Source of the DNA: JAXHUM01 sp034189325
GTDB taxonomy: Bacteria > Desulfobacterota > DSM-4660 > Desulfatiglandales > Desulfatiglandaceae
DNA length: 27,710 nucleotides
Reading direction: 5' to 3'
NCBI GenBank assembly: GCA_034189325.1
Contig: JAXHUM010000065.1
Location: 1-27,710, forward strand
Shown here: positions 1-7,996 of the stretch, piece after piece
How positions within the stretch are numbered: position 1 is the first letter of the stretch
How the letters are laid out: every line of letters begins with the position of its first letter
Notes under the pieces: model-generated
Told to the model about the DNA's origin: nothing
The model's database searches: none
What the model saw: only the letters and a program-made list of their open reading frames with translations
Program-made: the position numbers and the translations under genes

Positions 1-57
1 CATGTCGAGGAGGGCCACATACTTTGTTAGGGATAGTGTTTGAAGAAAATCCCCCAT
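1..57 (-). CDS. Possible start of an unidentified gene cut by the window edge
   Basis: Reading leftward from an ATG at 57, the frame is open for all 19 codons to the edge and begins MGDFLQTLSLTKYVALLDM. The same frame is closed upstream by a TAA, so this ATG is the first conventional start. A GGGAG lies about 14 bases upstream, which is rather far for a ribosome-binding site. The fragment is too short to assign to a family. It has the same orientation as the TerB-like, DUF166 and UPF0182 genes and would be next in that series. A chance open frame of 19 codons is quite possible, so this is only a pointer to what may lie beyond the edge. Confidence 0.3.
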   Translation of the reverse strand, partial: MGDFLQTLSLTKYVALLDM

Positions 58-210
58 ACTACGCCTAAGATCTCCCTGTTTGATGAATGTCCATAGTATC
101 GTTTATAGGCTCTTTCTTACCGTTTCCTGTCCCACAGAGGTTTCTAGGATTTTTTTCTGGGAAATAAGAAAAACAAAAGTGTCGGCTGGAAGGGGTCATG
201 GCTGGAGGGG

Positions 211-630
211 CTAAACAAGATCACCTGAAACGAGTTTATTCCATTTTTCTTCCAAGAGACTGTAGTCATTCAGCCATTCCACAATAGAGTCAACATTTGA
301 CCGCGGAATATCGAGTTTGGCCGCATAGGTATAGATTTTTTCTCTTTCTGCGAGAGAGAAGTTCTTGTCCATGGAGGCCAAAACAATGCAGTCTTTAATG
401 ATATGCATGGCGGTCAGGCGTGAGACTTTGCCGCCGCTGAAAACAAATGTCTTGTCAGTGCCGCTCCAGACCTCGTCAAAATCTATTCCCAGGCGGTGGG
501 CACGGGTCTTTATGTATCTAAATTCCCTTGGACCATTATCTTTGTCGGCTTTGGCAACAGCAATCAATACCTGAATATAGAGTTGGGGATCAAAATCTTC
601 ATGATTCAAATCAATAAAACCGGCTTCCAT
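211..630 (-). CDS. TerB-like (tellurite-resistance TerB family) protein, 139 aa
   Basis: The protein is small, soluble and almost entirely helical in character. It has the feel of the TerB/DjlA-type helical domain: an early VAKADKDNGPREF segment (about residues 24-36, acidic residues after an Ala-Lys) and a second related acidic segment, ASMDKNFSLAERE (about 85-97), matching the two-fold arrangement of that fold. No signal peptide or membrane segment is visible. An AGGTGA ribosome-binding site sits a few bases before the ATG. TerB-like domains are known from tellurite and stress-response proteins and from co-chaperones, but most are uncharacterised, so no reaction can be given. It follows the DUF166 gene on the same strand after a 265-base gap and may have its own promoter. 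The family call is from motif appearance only. Confidence 0.6.
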   Translation of the reverse strand: MEAGFIDLNHEDFDPQLYIQVLIAVAKADKDNGPREFRYIKTRAHRLGIDFDEVWSGTDKTFVFSGGKVSRLTAMHIIKDCIVLASMDKNFSLAEREKIYTYAAKLDIPRSNVDSIVEWLNDYSLLEEKWNKLVSGDLV

Positions 631-895
631 AATGTCACCTATCTGCTATTGTTGAATGTGAAGTCAACCCTGGAGTGGGCGTCTGTCTTGTACTCCTTTG
701 CCTCTAAATTGTCAGAATATTATAGCAAACTTTTGTCTGTTTGTGCAAATAGGGAGTATTTAAGGAGTACCTGATTGGGGCGTCTGTTTATCCAGAGCCT
801 GCGAGCCTTTAGTGGAACGAGAGCCGGATGGCCCAGGGAGGGCGGGATATCCACGAACTTTTTGAGAACTGAAAAACGTATGGCCTGAGATCTCC

Positions 896-1549
896 TTATC
901 TCTTCGTGATAGCCTTGTTCAGCATCTCACTGTGTATACGACCGGCAAAATGGACAGGACTCTTTCCATAAATCGGGTCCCAGCCGGCAGGGTCTGCCGT
1001 GCAGAAGAATTGGATGTCAAGGCCGATCCGCACAATCGCTTCCTCAACAGGCAGGCCCGTAATGCGTTCGGCCGCAGGCCATGTGGCTCCGCAAGGGGCT
1101 CCCCGGATCACGCTAAGCCCTCTCAGGAGGCCCCCCGAGACCTCCACGTCAAACTCGGGTGCTCCGAAGCGTTCTCCATATTTTCCCAGACAGACTTGCC
1201 TGGAGAGGCCGCATCATGTGGGAGGGGTGAATACGTTTCTGATACGGAGTTTTTTGCCTGAAGCGACCATGGGTATGCCTCTGTCCGCGCATATTACTCC
1301 CAGGTCATGGGAGAGATCCGGATGAGTGAGGAAGTCAAGAACCATATCCGTCTTAAAATCTTGCGGGATATACATTGTCGTATCGTCGACAATATCGGGC
1401 AGGGCGTCGTTGATCGATATGATTTCAAGGTCAAACAGGTCGTCACCATGTTTGAGAATGCCCTGAATCTTCCCCTTTCCGCTGTTTTTCTGTTGAAACA
1501 TCAGGATGTTCTGCCTCTGTTTCTCTATTGTCCGACCTGCGACAGTCAC
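896..1549 (-). CDS. dfsP: DUF166-family selenoprotein (DfsP-type), read through in-frame UGA
   Basis: Two open stretches in the same frame (1549-1217 and 1213-899) are separated by a single TGA at 1216-1214. Read through, they give one 217-residue protein with Sec at position 112 followed directly by Cys113. The N-terminal half carries an acidic-hydrophobic core (IVDD at about 52-55, then LTHPDLSHDLG). The C-terminal half has RGAPCGATW (149-157) and ends in an HFAGRIHSEM segment, the pattern I associate with DUF166 proteins, some of which are catalogued as the (seleno)protein DfsP. A bacterial SECIS-like hairpin follows the UGA (separate entry). I chose the GTG start because a GGGAG lies 10 bases before it. 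The biochemical function is unknown; archaeal relatives carry an unreliable thymidylate synthase label. The alternative is a nonsense-mutated pseudogene, which is less likely because the frame and conserved motifs remain intact on both sides. Confidence 0.75.
1176..1213 (-). promoter_or_regulatory. Candidate bacterial SECIS element after the UGA codon
   Basis: Just downstream of the UGA the mRNA can fold TCC-AGGC / GTCT-G-GGA (7 pairs including a G-U, one bulged G) around the six-base apical loop AAGUCU. The loop G lies 19 bases after the UGA and is followed by U, within the range and loop composition described for bacterial SECIS elements recognised by SelB. The element lies within coding sequence, as expected in bacteria. 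I folded it by eye; no energy was computed. Confidence 0.6.
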
Positions 1550-1611
1550 TTCTCAAAAACTCCCGGTCGAAAAAAACCCGTCACGGCAAAAAAAGGCAAG
1601 GGACCGACAGC

Positions 1612-4467
1612 CTACTTTTTCTCACCTGTTGCAGCAGACATTTCCAATAAGATCTTTTCAAGATTCTCCAGCTCCTTGCCGTATCCCGTCCAATTTCCAT
1701 CACGTAGGTAGGCCTTCGCCCTTTTGTAATGTTCGAGGGCCCGCATCCCCATGCTGGAGGCGCTTTGGTCTCTCGCACCATATTCCTCACCTGTGTGCTG
1801 AAAAGATATATCCTCACCCAAGACACTTTGCAGGGCCCTCTCAAGGTTCTCTTCCATACTGATCCGATTGCCAAAGGCGACGATTACCCTCTTGAGTTCC
1901 GGGAGGGCGGCAGTCGAGGATTTCAAGGGGGCCGTGGCCATAGGAGAGCGCCCTTTTTGGGTCTGTTTCGACCGCGCAGGTTGATTTGTGGGTGTTGCCG
2001 GGGCCTGTGATTCTTCTTGTTGCATGGCCTCCAGGTAAACCGGCTCTACATAAATAAAGGAATCGCCTATGGGGATGGCAAGAAGATTTCCCCTGATGAC
2101 CCTGGAGCCTCTTTGCCCCCATAAGGTCAATTCACTTGAGATTTCCGTCTGCTGATCGACTCTGGCCTCGATCTGCATCGGCCCGTAGATCAGTTTTTCT
2201 TTGGGCAACTTGTACACCAACAGCTTGCCGTAGTTCGGTAGGTCACTCCTGGCGGCGAGCCAGCCTATCATATTGTCTTTCTTCGAGGGAGAGAAGGGGA
2301 TCATCAGGAGGAATTCCTCTTTGTCTTCCTCGGGCAATTTCATGATGACATAATAGGGCTCCATCTCTTGCCTGCTGTCGCCGTAAAGTTCATCTGGGAT
2401 CTGCCAGAGGTCTTCCTGGTTGTAGAAAACCTGAGCATCTTCCATGTGATAGGTGCTGTAAGCGCCTGCTTGAATTTTGAAGAGATCCTTTGGATACCGG
2501 AGATGCTTTTTCAAGTCCGTCGGCATTTCATCGAGGGGCTTGAACATGTTGGGGAATGCCTTCGCATATGTTTTGAGAACCGGATCTTCATCGTCGATCG
2601 AATAGAAAGAGACATCACCATTGTAGGCATCGATCGTCACTTTGACAGAATTCCTGATGTAGTTCAGTCCCTTATTGAAATACCCGTAAGAACGTGTGGA
2701 ATAGGGATACATGTTAGAGGTCGTGTAAGCGTCTTGAATCCAGAAGAGCTTGCCTTCGCTTATGACCATGTAAGGATCACCGTCATAAGATAGGAAGGGG
2801 GCGAGTATACGGACCCGCTTCTTAATAGGACGTCTGAACATGATCTTACTTTCCTGGGTTAAATAAGTGGTAAAGAGGATCTGGGGGTCTAAGAACTCGA
2901 TGGCAAACAGGAGCCTTCTAGCAAAGGATCGGATGGGAACCCCGCCTCGCCCCTGGTAAATCGTGTAGACATTCTTGTCTCCCCTGGGATAATCGAATTC
3001 TTCGGTCTTTGTTTTTACCAGGATATACTCGGCTGTTTTCTCCCCATAGTAGATTTCCGGACGATCGATCTTCAGCTCAGGCTTGTAAGAGGGTGGCAGA
3101 TCTTTGACAAAAAGGCGAGGAAGACCCTCCGCCGTGACCTCATTAACCGGGCTGCATGCGATGCCATACCCGTGGGTGTAGGTAAGATGCCTGTTGACCC
3201 AGGTATTGGCCTGCGGCGGGAGTTGGTCTGCGATTAACTCCCTCCCTGCCAGCATGACCTGGCGATATTGGTTATTGATCATGTATCGGTCCACATCCAC
3301 ATTGTTGAAACCGTAATACAGTCGTATGGCCTGGATCTGGCTGTATGTCTGTAGGAGGGGGCGTTCGTCCCAGATCCTTATATTTTGAATCGTCACATCA
3401 TGCGTCCGTATATCTTCTGCGGTCAATTCATCATCTGCAACAAAGTCCAGGGCCTTTATCCTCTCCAGGTCGTAGGCCTTGCGAGTGGATTCGATGTTAT
3501 AGGTGATATAGGGCAATTCCTTTGCCAGCTCATTCGGTTTGACAACGAATTTCTGGACGAACATGGGAATGAGGGTGCCAAGGACCAATACGAAACCGAC
3601 CCATGCAAGGCCGGTCCAAAGGATTCTTCTCTTGCCGGGCCGAAAGGCATCGTAAAAAAGGACCAAGGCAAACCCTATGGAGAGGACCATCAGTATCCTG
3701 AAGGCCCAGACCTTGGCATGGAGATCGGTGTAATTGGCTCCGAATGCAGGCCCCTGCGTGGAATAGAGGAGTTCGTAGATTTTGAGGTGAAAACCCCAGG
3801 CCAGGAGCAAAACCACGACCCCGGCAAGGAAAATGAGGTGTCTCTTGACGTTTGGCGCAATCCTGACCTTTGGAAGAGCGGGGGGGGCGGTCTGATCCTG
3901 GGCAATATCACCAACAATCTGGATGCCCCCCTCTTTGAGATACCACCCAATACTGACGAGACCGCCTGTGATGACGAGAATCAACAATCCGCTTTGGACA
4001 TAGATATACAGGGGTAGGGAAAAGACGAAAAAGCCTATCTCCTTTCCAAAAATAGGATCCATGTTCCCAAACGGTTCTTGATAGAGATAGCGAAGCAGGG
4101 TATCCCACCGGTCCGAGCCCTTGAATGCCAGATAGAGACTGACAATAAAAATGGCCGCCAAGAGGAGGGTGTTGAGTGTCCTGTCCGTTAGACCAAGTTG
4201 AGCAACATAGTCTTCCCCGCTTTCGGACCTGATGGGTCTCCAATCATCCTTTTTGAAACGTTTGATCACGTAGAGATTTATACCGACGATGAGGATAAGA
4301 AGGAGCCAAATGGCGGAGCCGAGTCCGAATCTACTAAGAAGCATGGTCAAAAAGACCGGAGAAAAACCAAGGTTTTCAAACCAGAGCCAGTCGGGATAGA
4401 TTGAAATGCCAGCCCACAGCAGAAGAACAGCGATAAGCACGAACCCAAATGCCAGTCTTTTTTTCAC
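1612..4467 (-). CDS. UPF0182 family membrane protein (COG1615), about 951 aa
   Basis: This is a large protein with several strongly hydrophobic helices in its first roughly 300 residues: the first starts within ten residues of the start, and others include LLLILIVG, FIVSLYLAF and LLILVITGG. They are followed by a long soluble portion with repeated YITYNIESTRKAYDL- and YTHGYGIACSPVNEV-type segments typical of UPF0182. Near the C terminus there is a low-complexity Pro/Gln/Ser stretch (SQAPATPTNQPARSKQ), then a short helical tail. The frame is open back to 4794. I prefer the GTG at 4467, which has GGGGAG six bases upstream and puts the first transmembrane helix at the N terminus. An ATG at 4641 behind GGAGGAG is an alternative that would add 58 residues. 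The function of the family is unknown. It lies upstream of, and co-directional with, the DUF166 selenoprotein gene (62-base gap). Confidence 0.85.
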   Translation of the reverse strand: MKKRLAFGFVLIAVLLLWAGISIYPDWLWFENLGFSPVFLTMLLSRFGLGSAIWLLLILIVGINLYVIKRFKKDDWRPIRSESGEDYVAQLGLTDRTLNTLLLAAIFIVSLYLAFKGSDRWDTLLRYLYQEPFGNMDPIFGKEIGFFVFSLPLYIYVQSGLLILVITGGLVSIGWYLKEGGIQIVGDIAQDQTAPPALPKVRIAPNVKRHLIFLAGVVVLLLAWGFHLKIYELLYSTQGPAFGANYTDLHAKVWAFRILMVLSIGFALVLFYDAFRPGKRRILWTGLAWVGFVLVLGTLIPMFVQKFVVKPNELAKELPYITYNIESTRKAYDLERIKALDFVADDELTAEDIRTHDVTIQNIRIWDERPLLQTYSQIQAIRLYYGFNNVDVDRYMINNQYRQVMLAGRELIADQLPPQANTWVNRHLTYTHGYGIACSPVNEVTAEGLPRLFVKDLPPSYKPELKIDRPEIYYGEKTAEYILVKTKTEEFDYPRGDKNVYTIYQGRGGVPIRSFARRLLFAIEFLDPQILFTTYLTQESKIMFRRPIKKRVRILAPFLSYDGDPYMVISEGKLFWIQDAYTTSNMYPYSTRSYGYFNKGLNYIRNSVKVTIDAYNGDVSFYSIDDEDPVLKTYAKAFPNMFKPLDEMPTDLKKHLRYPKDLFKIQAGAYSTYHMEDAQVFYNQEDLWQIPDELYGDSRQEMEPYYVIMKLPEEDKEEFLLMIPFSPSKKDNMIGWLAARSDLPNYGKLLVYKLPKEKLIYGPMQIEARVDQQTEISSELTLWGQRGSRVIRGNLLAIPIGDSFIYVEPVYLEAMQQEESQAPATPTNQPARSKQTQKGRSPMATAPLKSSTAALPELKRVIVAFGNRISMEENLERALQSVLGEDISFQHTGEEYGARDQSASSMGMRALEHYKRAKAYLRDGNWTGYGKELENLEKILLEMSAATGEKK

Positions 4468-4814
4468 TTTTTGCTCCCCAAACAGGTTGTTTTTATATAT
4501 TTGCCGACAACTTAATAGCACATGATCTTGGTGGATCATAGGGTCTTCATCCATATTGTTCAAGTCTTTTTCATGCACCCCTTTAATATAAATAAGGTGA
4601 TCCTTCACAATCCTGTTGCAGAGGGAGAAAAGAACCTTCATTATGGGGCATTCTCCTCCGATGGTTTTCCTTGACTTAAGGAGCAGACTGAATAATTTAA
4701 ACGAATTCTGAGGGGCCGTCAGGTCCCGGCGATCGGCGCCGTGGGAGGAGGCCCCCTGAAGAGAGAGATCATCAAAATCAAGGTGGGGGAGCAAACGACA
4801 AGGAGGTACTATTC
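4468..4814. other. Divergent intergenic region between UPF0182 gene and lipoprotein gene
   Basis: About 350 bases separate the two divergent start sites, so promoters for both directions should lie here. On the plus strand TTGACT (4671-4676) and TAATTT (4693-4698) with a 16-base spacer form a weak sigma70-like candidate for the lipoprotein gene. The minus strand carries the open extension of the UPF0182 frame but no family-like sequence. No RNA gene or repeat was recognised. Confidence 0.4.
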
Positions 4815-5456
4815 ATGAAGGCCTTAGGCAAACTGTATCTTACGAATCTGATGATTATTGGGACGACGGCTTTTTTGCTGTCCTGTGCTTCGATTCCTGA
4901 GCTGAAGCTCCATTACCAACTGCCACCAGGATCAAGTTCCCTGAAAGGGAAGAGGGTGGTGTTGTCCTTAATAGACAGCAGGACCTCCAAAGATATCTTG
5001 GGTCCGGGTGCCCGTGATGAATTCGGGAGCTTTTCTGGAAATGTCACCTATAGTGTTGCCGATTTCAATGATCCGGGTTTCAAAATTGGGCCACACAAAC
5101 CGGCAACGGCCTTTAAAGAGAGCTTCAGAAGAAGACTTGAGGGTATGGGTGTCAAGGTTCTCTCAAACAGGTCTGAGGGAGAAACAGAGTTTGAACTCGA
5201 GCTGAAGGAGTTCGTCCTTGATCTGATAGGCCGTAAATGGGTAGTGAAGTTAGATTATGAGGCCAGGCTCATAGGAGAGGGGAAAACGCTTTCCATGCAG
5301 GCGGTCAATGGTCAGGGTGAACGGCTCAAGGCAGTGGGAAGGGGCGGAGCCCATAAGTTGATGGGCGAGATCTTTACCGACACGGTCAACAGGCTCGACA
5401 TTTACGGACTTTTTAAACAGTCTGATTCGATGACTCGGAAAAATAACACGCTATAA
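4815..5456 (+). CDS. Predicted lipoprotein of unknown function, 213 aa
   Basis: The N terminus has a short basic stretch, a hydrophobic run and a lipobox LLSC with Cys24, so it is probably a lipid-anchored periplasmic or outer-membrane protein. The mature part is beta-rich, with a KGKRVVLSLIDSR strand early and a later ELELKEFVLDLIGRKWVVKLDYEARL segment. This layout recalls YajG/LptE-like small lipoproteins that assemble with envelope complexes, but I cannot place it in a named family. AAGGAGG is eight bases before the ATG. It is divergent from the UPF0182 gene and followed at 5529 by rimO, with no obvious terminator between them. Confidence 0.7.
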   Translation: MKALGKLYLTNLMIIGTTAFLLSCASIPELKLHYQLPPGSSSLKGKRVVLSLIDSRTSKDILGPGARDEFGSFSGNVTYSVADFNDPGFKIGPHKPATAFKESFRRRLEGMGVKVLSNRSEGETEFELELKEFVLDLIGRKWVVKLDYEARLIGEGKTLSMQAVNGQGERLKAVGRGGAHKLMGEIFTDTVNRLDIYGLFKQSDSMTRKNNTL

Positions 5457-5528
5457 AAAGCGCCAGACCGATTTTGATGGTATTGTAAAAAGTAGCAATT
5501 TCCAAAACCTTACCTCGTGTATGTAACC

Positions 5529-6863
5529 ATGACGGACAGTGTCTTTTTGATAAGTCTCGGGTGTGCCAAGAACCTTGTTGACAGCGAACACATGCTGGGC
5601 ATGCTCAAGGCATGCGGCCTTGATTTGGCGGTGGATATTGAAGACGCGACAATTGTCGTGATCAATACTTGTGGGTTTATCGAATCCGCGGTCCAGGAGG
5701 CGGTTGACACGATCCTTGAGGCAGCCGACCTGAAAAAGCAGGGGAGGATAAAGAGGCTCGTCGTGGCAGGCTGCCTGGTCCAGAGATACGGGTATAAACT
5801 CAGAAGAGGGATTCCGGAGGTGGACGGGTGGTTGGGCACGGGGGAAATCGATCAGGTGACCCGTGCCGTGCTCAAGTCCGATTCGGATGATACCTCTCCT
5901 TTCTTTATCGGAAGGCCTACCCGGTTTCCCGATCACACCTCCTCGCGGATTCAGACGACTCCCTTTTACACTGCCTATCTTCGGATCGCCGAGGGGTGTT
6001 CGCACAGATGTTCCTACTGCATCATTCCCCATCTGAGAGGGACTTTCAGGAGCAGAAGCGCGGACTCTCTAGTCGTTGAGGCGCGCCAAATGGCGGAGAG
6101 GGGGGTCAAGGAGATCAATATCATTGCACAGGACACAACCTTTTTTGGGAGAGACCTACTGGAAGATGTCTCCATCGAAGACCTGCTGGAAAGGCTGGTC
6201 AGGATCAAGGGAATCCAATGGATTCGATTGCTCTACTGTCACCCCGATGGGATCACGGATCGACTGTTGAAGCTTATTGCCGAGGAGGAGGTTATATGCC
6301 CCTATCTTGATATCCCATACCAGCATGTTAACAAGAACATCCTGAAGGCTATGGGAAGAGATATCAGCAGAGAGACCCCAGAGGCATCGATAGAAAGAAT
6401 AAGGAGGGTGGTCCCCCATATCATCCTGAGGAGCACTCTGATGGTCGGGTTCCCGGGAGAAAGAGAAGCGGAGTTTGAGGAACTCTGTGATTTCGTCAAG
6501 GAAGTCCGCTTTGATCACCTTGGAGTATTTGTCTTCAGCAAAGAAAAGGGGACTCCGGCGGCCCGACTCCGGGCAACGGTGAGTCAGAAGGAGGCTGAAA
6601 AGAGGCTTGATACGGTCATGGCCCTCCAGGCCGATATCTCAAAGCGGCTCAATCAACGGATGGTGGGACGGATCGTACCGGTTATGATTGAGGGGCCAAG
6701 CCCTGAAACGGATCTGTTACTTAAGGGGAGGACCGCAACCATGGCACCGGACGTGGACACCCAGGTCTTGATCAATAAGGGAGAGGGCGTGATTGGAGAA
6801 ATCATGCCTGTCCTGATAACCGAGGCCCATGCCTATGATCTTATCGGGGAGATCAAAGCCTGA
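5529..6863 (+). CDS. rimO: Ribosomal protein uS12 methylthiotransferase RimO
   Basis: RimO is a radical-SAM enzyme that adds a methylthio group to the conserved Asp of ribosomal protein uS12, using two [4Fe-4S] clusters. The N-terminal MTTase domain starts with SLGCAKNLVDSE and supplies Cys12, Cys48 and Cys82 for the auxiliary cluster. The radical-SAM motif EGCSHRCSYC supplies Cys157, Cys161 and Cys164. The C-terminal TRAM-like part contains DLLLKGRT and ends near AYDLIGEI. The length (444 aa) is normal. I prefer the ATG at 5529; an in-frame GTG at 5517 would add MYVT at the N terminus. Neither has a convincing Shine-Dalgarno sequence. Family members of the MiaB type are excluded by the uS12-type LVDSE start and the overall pattern. 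Confidence 0.93.
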   Translation: MTDSVFLISLGCAKNLVDSEHMLGMLKACGLDLAVDIEDATIVVINTCGFIESAVQEAVDTILEAADLKKQGRIKRLVVAGCLVQRYGYKLRRGIPEVDGWLGTGEIDQVTRAVLKSDSDDTSPFFIGRPTRFPDHTSSRIQTTPFYTAYLRIAEGCSHRCSYCIIPHLRGTFRSRSADSLVVEARQMAERGVKEINIIAQDTTFFGRDLLEDVSIEDLLERLVRIKGIQWIRLLYCHPDGITDRLLKLIAEEEVICPYLDIPYQHVNKNILKAMGRDISRETPEASIERIRRVVPHIILRSTLMVGFPGEREAEFEELCDFVKEVRFDHLGVFVFSKEKGTPAARLRATVSQKEAEKRLDTVMALQADISKRLNQRMVGRIVPVMIEGPSPETDLLLKGRTATMAPDVDTQVLINKGEGVIGEIMPVLITEAHAYDLIGEIKA

Positions 6864-7006
6864 TCAATTCCTCCTTGAAAATATCCTGTCTTTACTTTTT
6901 TTCTCCATTCAAGTAAAAAATCCTTTTAAGGTCCTTTAGACCTGGTTGTGCAGCAAATATCGAAAAGTCCCGTTGGACCGGACCAAGGAAGGCCATAGAA
7001 AGAGCT

Positions 7007-7996
7007 TTGACACAGATGATCCACGCTGAAAACTCCGTACTTCGTAAATATGCCTATCACATTGAGAGGGTTGACTCAGAGCTGAAGGAACTCCTCAATT
7101 CCCAGGTGCCCCTTATTAATGAGATGGGCCGTCACATCCTCTTGGGAAACGGAAAAAGGCTCCGGCCCCTCTTCTTTATACTGTCCTGCGAGCTTTGCGG
7201 TTATCAGGGCGATGACTTATATCGTCTTGCTGCTATTTTTGAGGGTATTCATACAGCTTCATTACTCCATGACGATGTCCTGGACAAGGCTGATATAAGG
7301 CGAAACAAGCCGTCAGCCAACCATGTCTGGGGTAATCACGCGGCGGTTTTGGAAGGGGATTTCCTTCATTCGAGATCGTCATCCATTGCTGTTGGTTCGA
7401 ATAACCTCCGGTTCTTGGGAACAATAACATCCATCACCACCCAAATGACCGAGGGGCAGATACTGGAGTTGATGCATACAAACGACTGGAACACCTCCAA
7501 AGAGGAATATATGGAGATCATCCGGGCAAAAACGGCAGTCCTCATATCGGGGGCATGTGCCTGTGGGGCCATAATTGCCGGGTCGTCGGAAAACTGGGTC
7601 CAGGCCCTGGAGAAATTCGGTCTGAACATGGGTATCTCTTTTCAACTGATTGACGATCTGTTGGACTACCTCTCTTCGGAGGAGAAATTCGGTAAGCCGG
7701 TCGGCAAGGACCTGAGGGAGGGCAAGATCACGCTCCCATTAATTTACACACTGGCGGATATGGAAAAGAAAAAAAAGGCATATCTACAAGATCTCTTTCA
7801 AAGTCATGAAGCCACCGAAGCAGATTATCTCGACCTGATCGATCTCGTAAGGAACAGTGGGGCCGTTGAAAGGATCAAAGATGAAGCCAGATCATACGTG
7901 ACGGAGGCCGCGGACTGCCTCGGTCTCCTACCTGATTCGTCCGCAAAGGCGAGCCTGATGGAACTGAACAGCTTTATCGTCGAAAGGACCTACTAG
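7007..7996 (+). CDS. ispB: Polyprenyl (all-trans) diphosphate synthase
   Basis: This enzyme condenses isopentenyl diphosphate onto an allylic diphosphate to make the long isoprenoid tail of a quinone. The first aspartate-rich motif is HDDVLDKAD (DDVLD at 89-93) and the second is QLIDDLLDY (DDLLD at 216-220). GNGKRLRP at about 48-55 and the basic RR after the first motif are the usual diphosphate-binding residues. The length of about 329 aa fits medium- to long-chain synthases (octaprenyl or heptaprenyl type); chain length cannot be fixed by eye. The frame opens with TTG at 7007; an ATG at 7016 is an equally plausible start (326 aa). Its 3' end overlaps the oppositely oriented kamA-like gene by 69 bases. 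The ispB symbol is by similarity of class, not proven orthology. Confidence 0.88.
   Translation: MTQMIHAENSVLRKYAYHIERVDSELKELLNSQVPLINEMGRHILLGNGKRLRPLFFILSCELCGYQGDDLYRLAAIFEGIHTASLLHDDVLDKADIRRNKPSANHVWGNHAAVLEGDFLHSRSSSIAVGSNNLRFLGTITSITTQMTEGQILELMHTNDWNTSKEEYMEIIRAKTAVLISGACACGAIIAGSSENWVQALEKFGLNMGISFQLIDDLLDYLSSEEKFGKPVGKDLREGKITLPLIYTLADMEKKKKAYLQDLFQSHEATEADYLDLIDLVRNSGAVERIKDEARSYVTEAADCLGLLPDSSAKASLMELNSFIVERTY

Noticed and set aside
896..1549. Two separate small genes or a nonsense-mutated pseudogene
   Set aside because: Both halves share one frame, carry continuous family-like sequence, and the UGA is followed by a SECIS-like hairpin, so a selenoprotein explains the data better.
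3385..4017. Plus-strand ORF of 210 codons
   Set aside because: It lies wholly antisense to the UPF0182 gene, whose own reading frame has clear membrane segments and family sequence; the antisense product is shadow composition.
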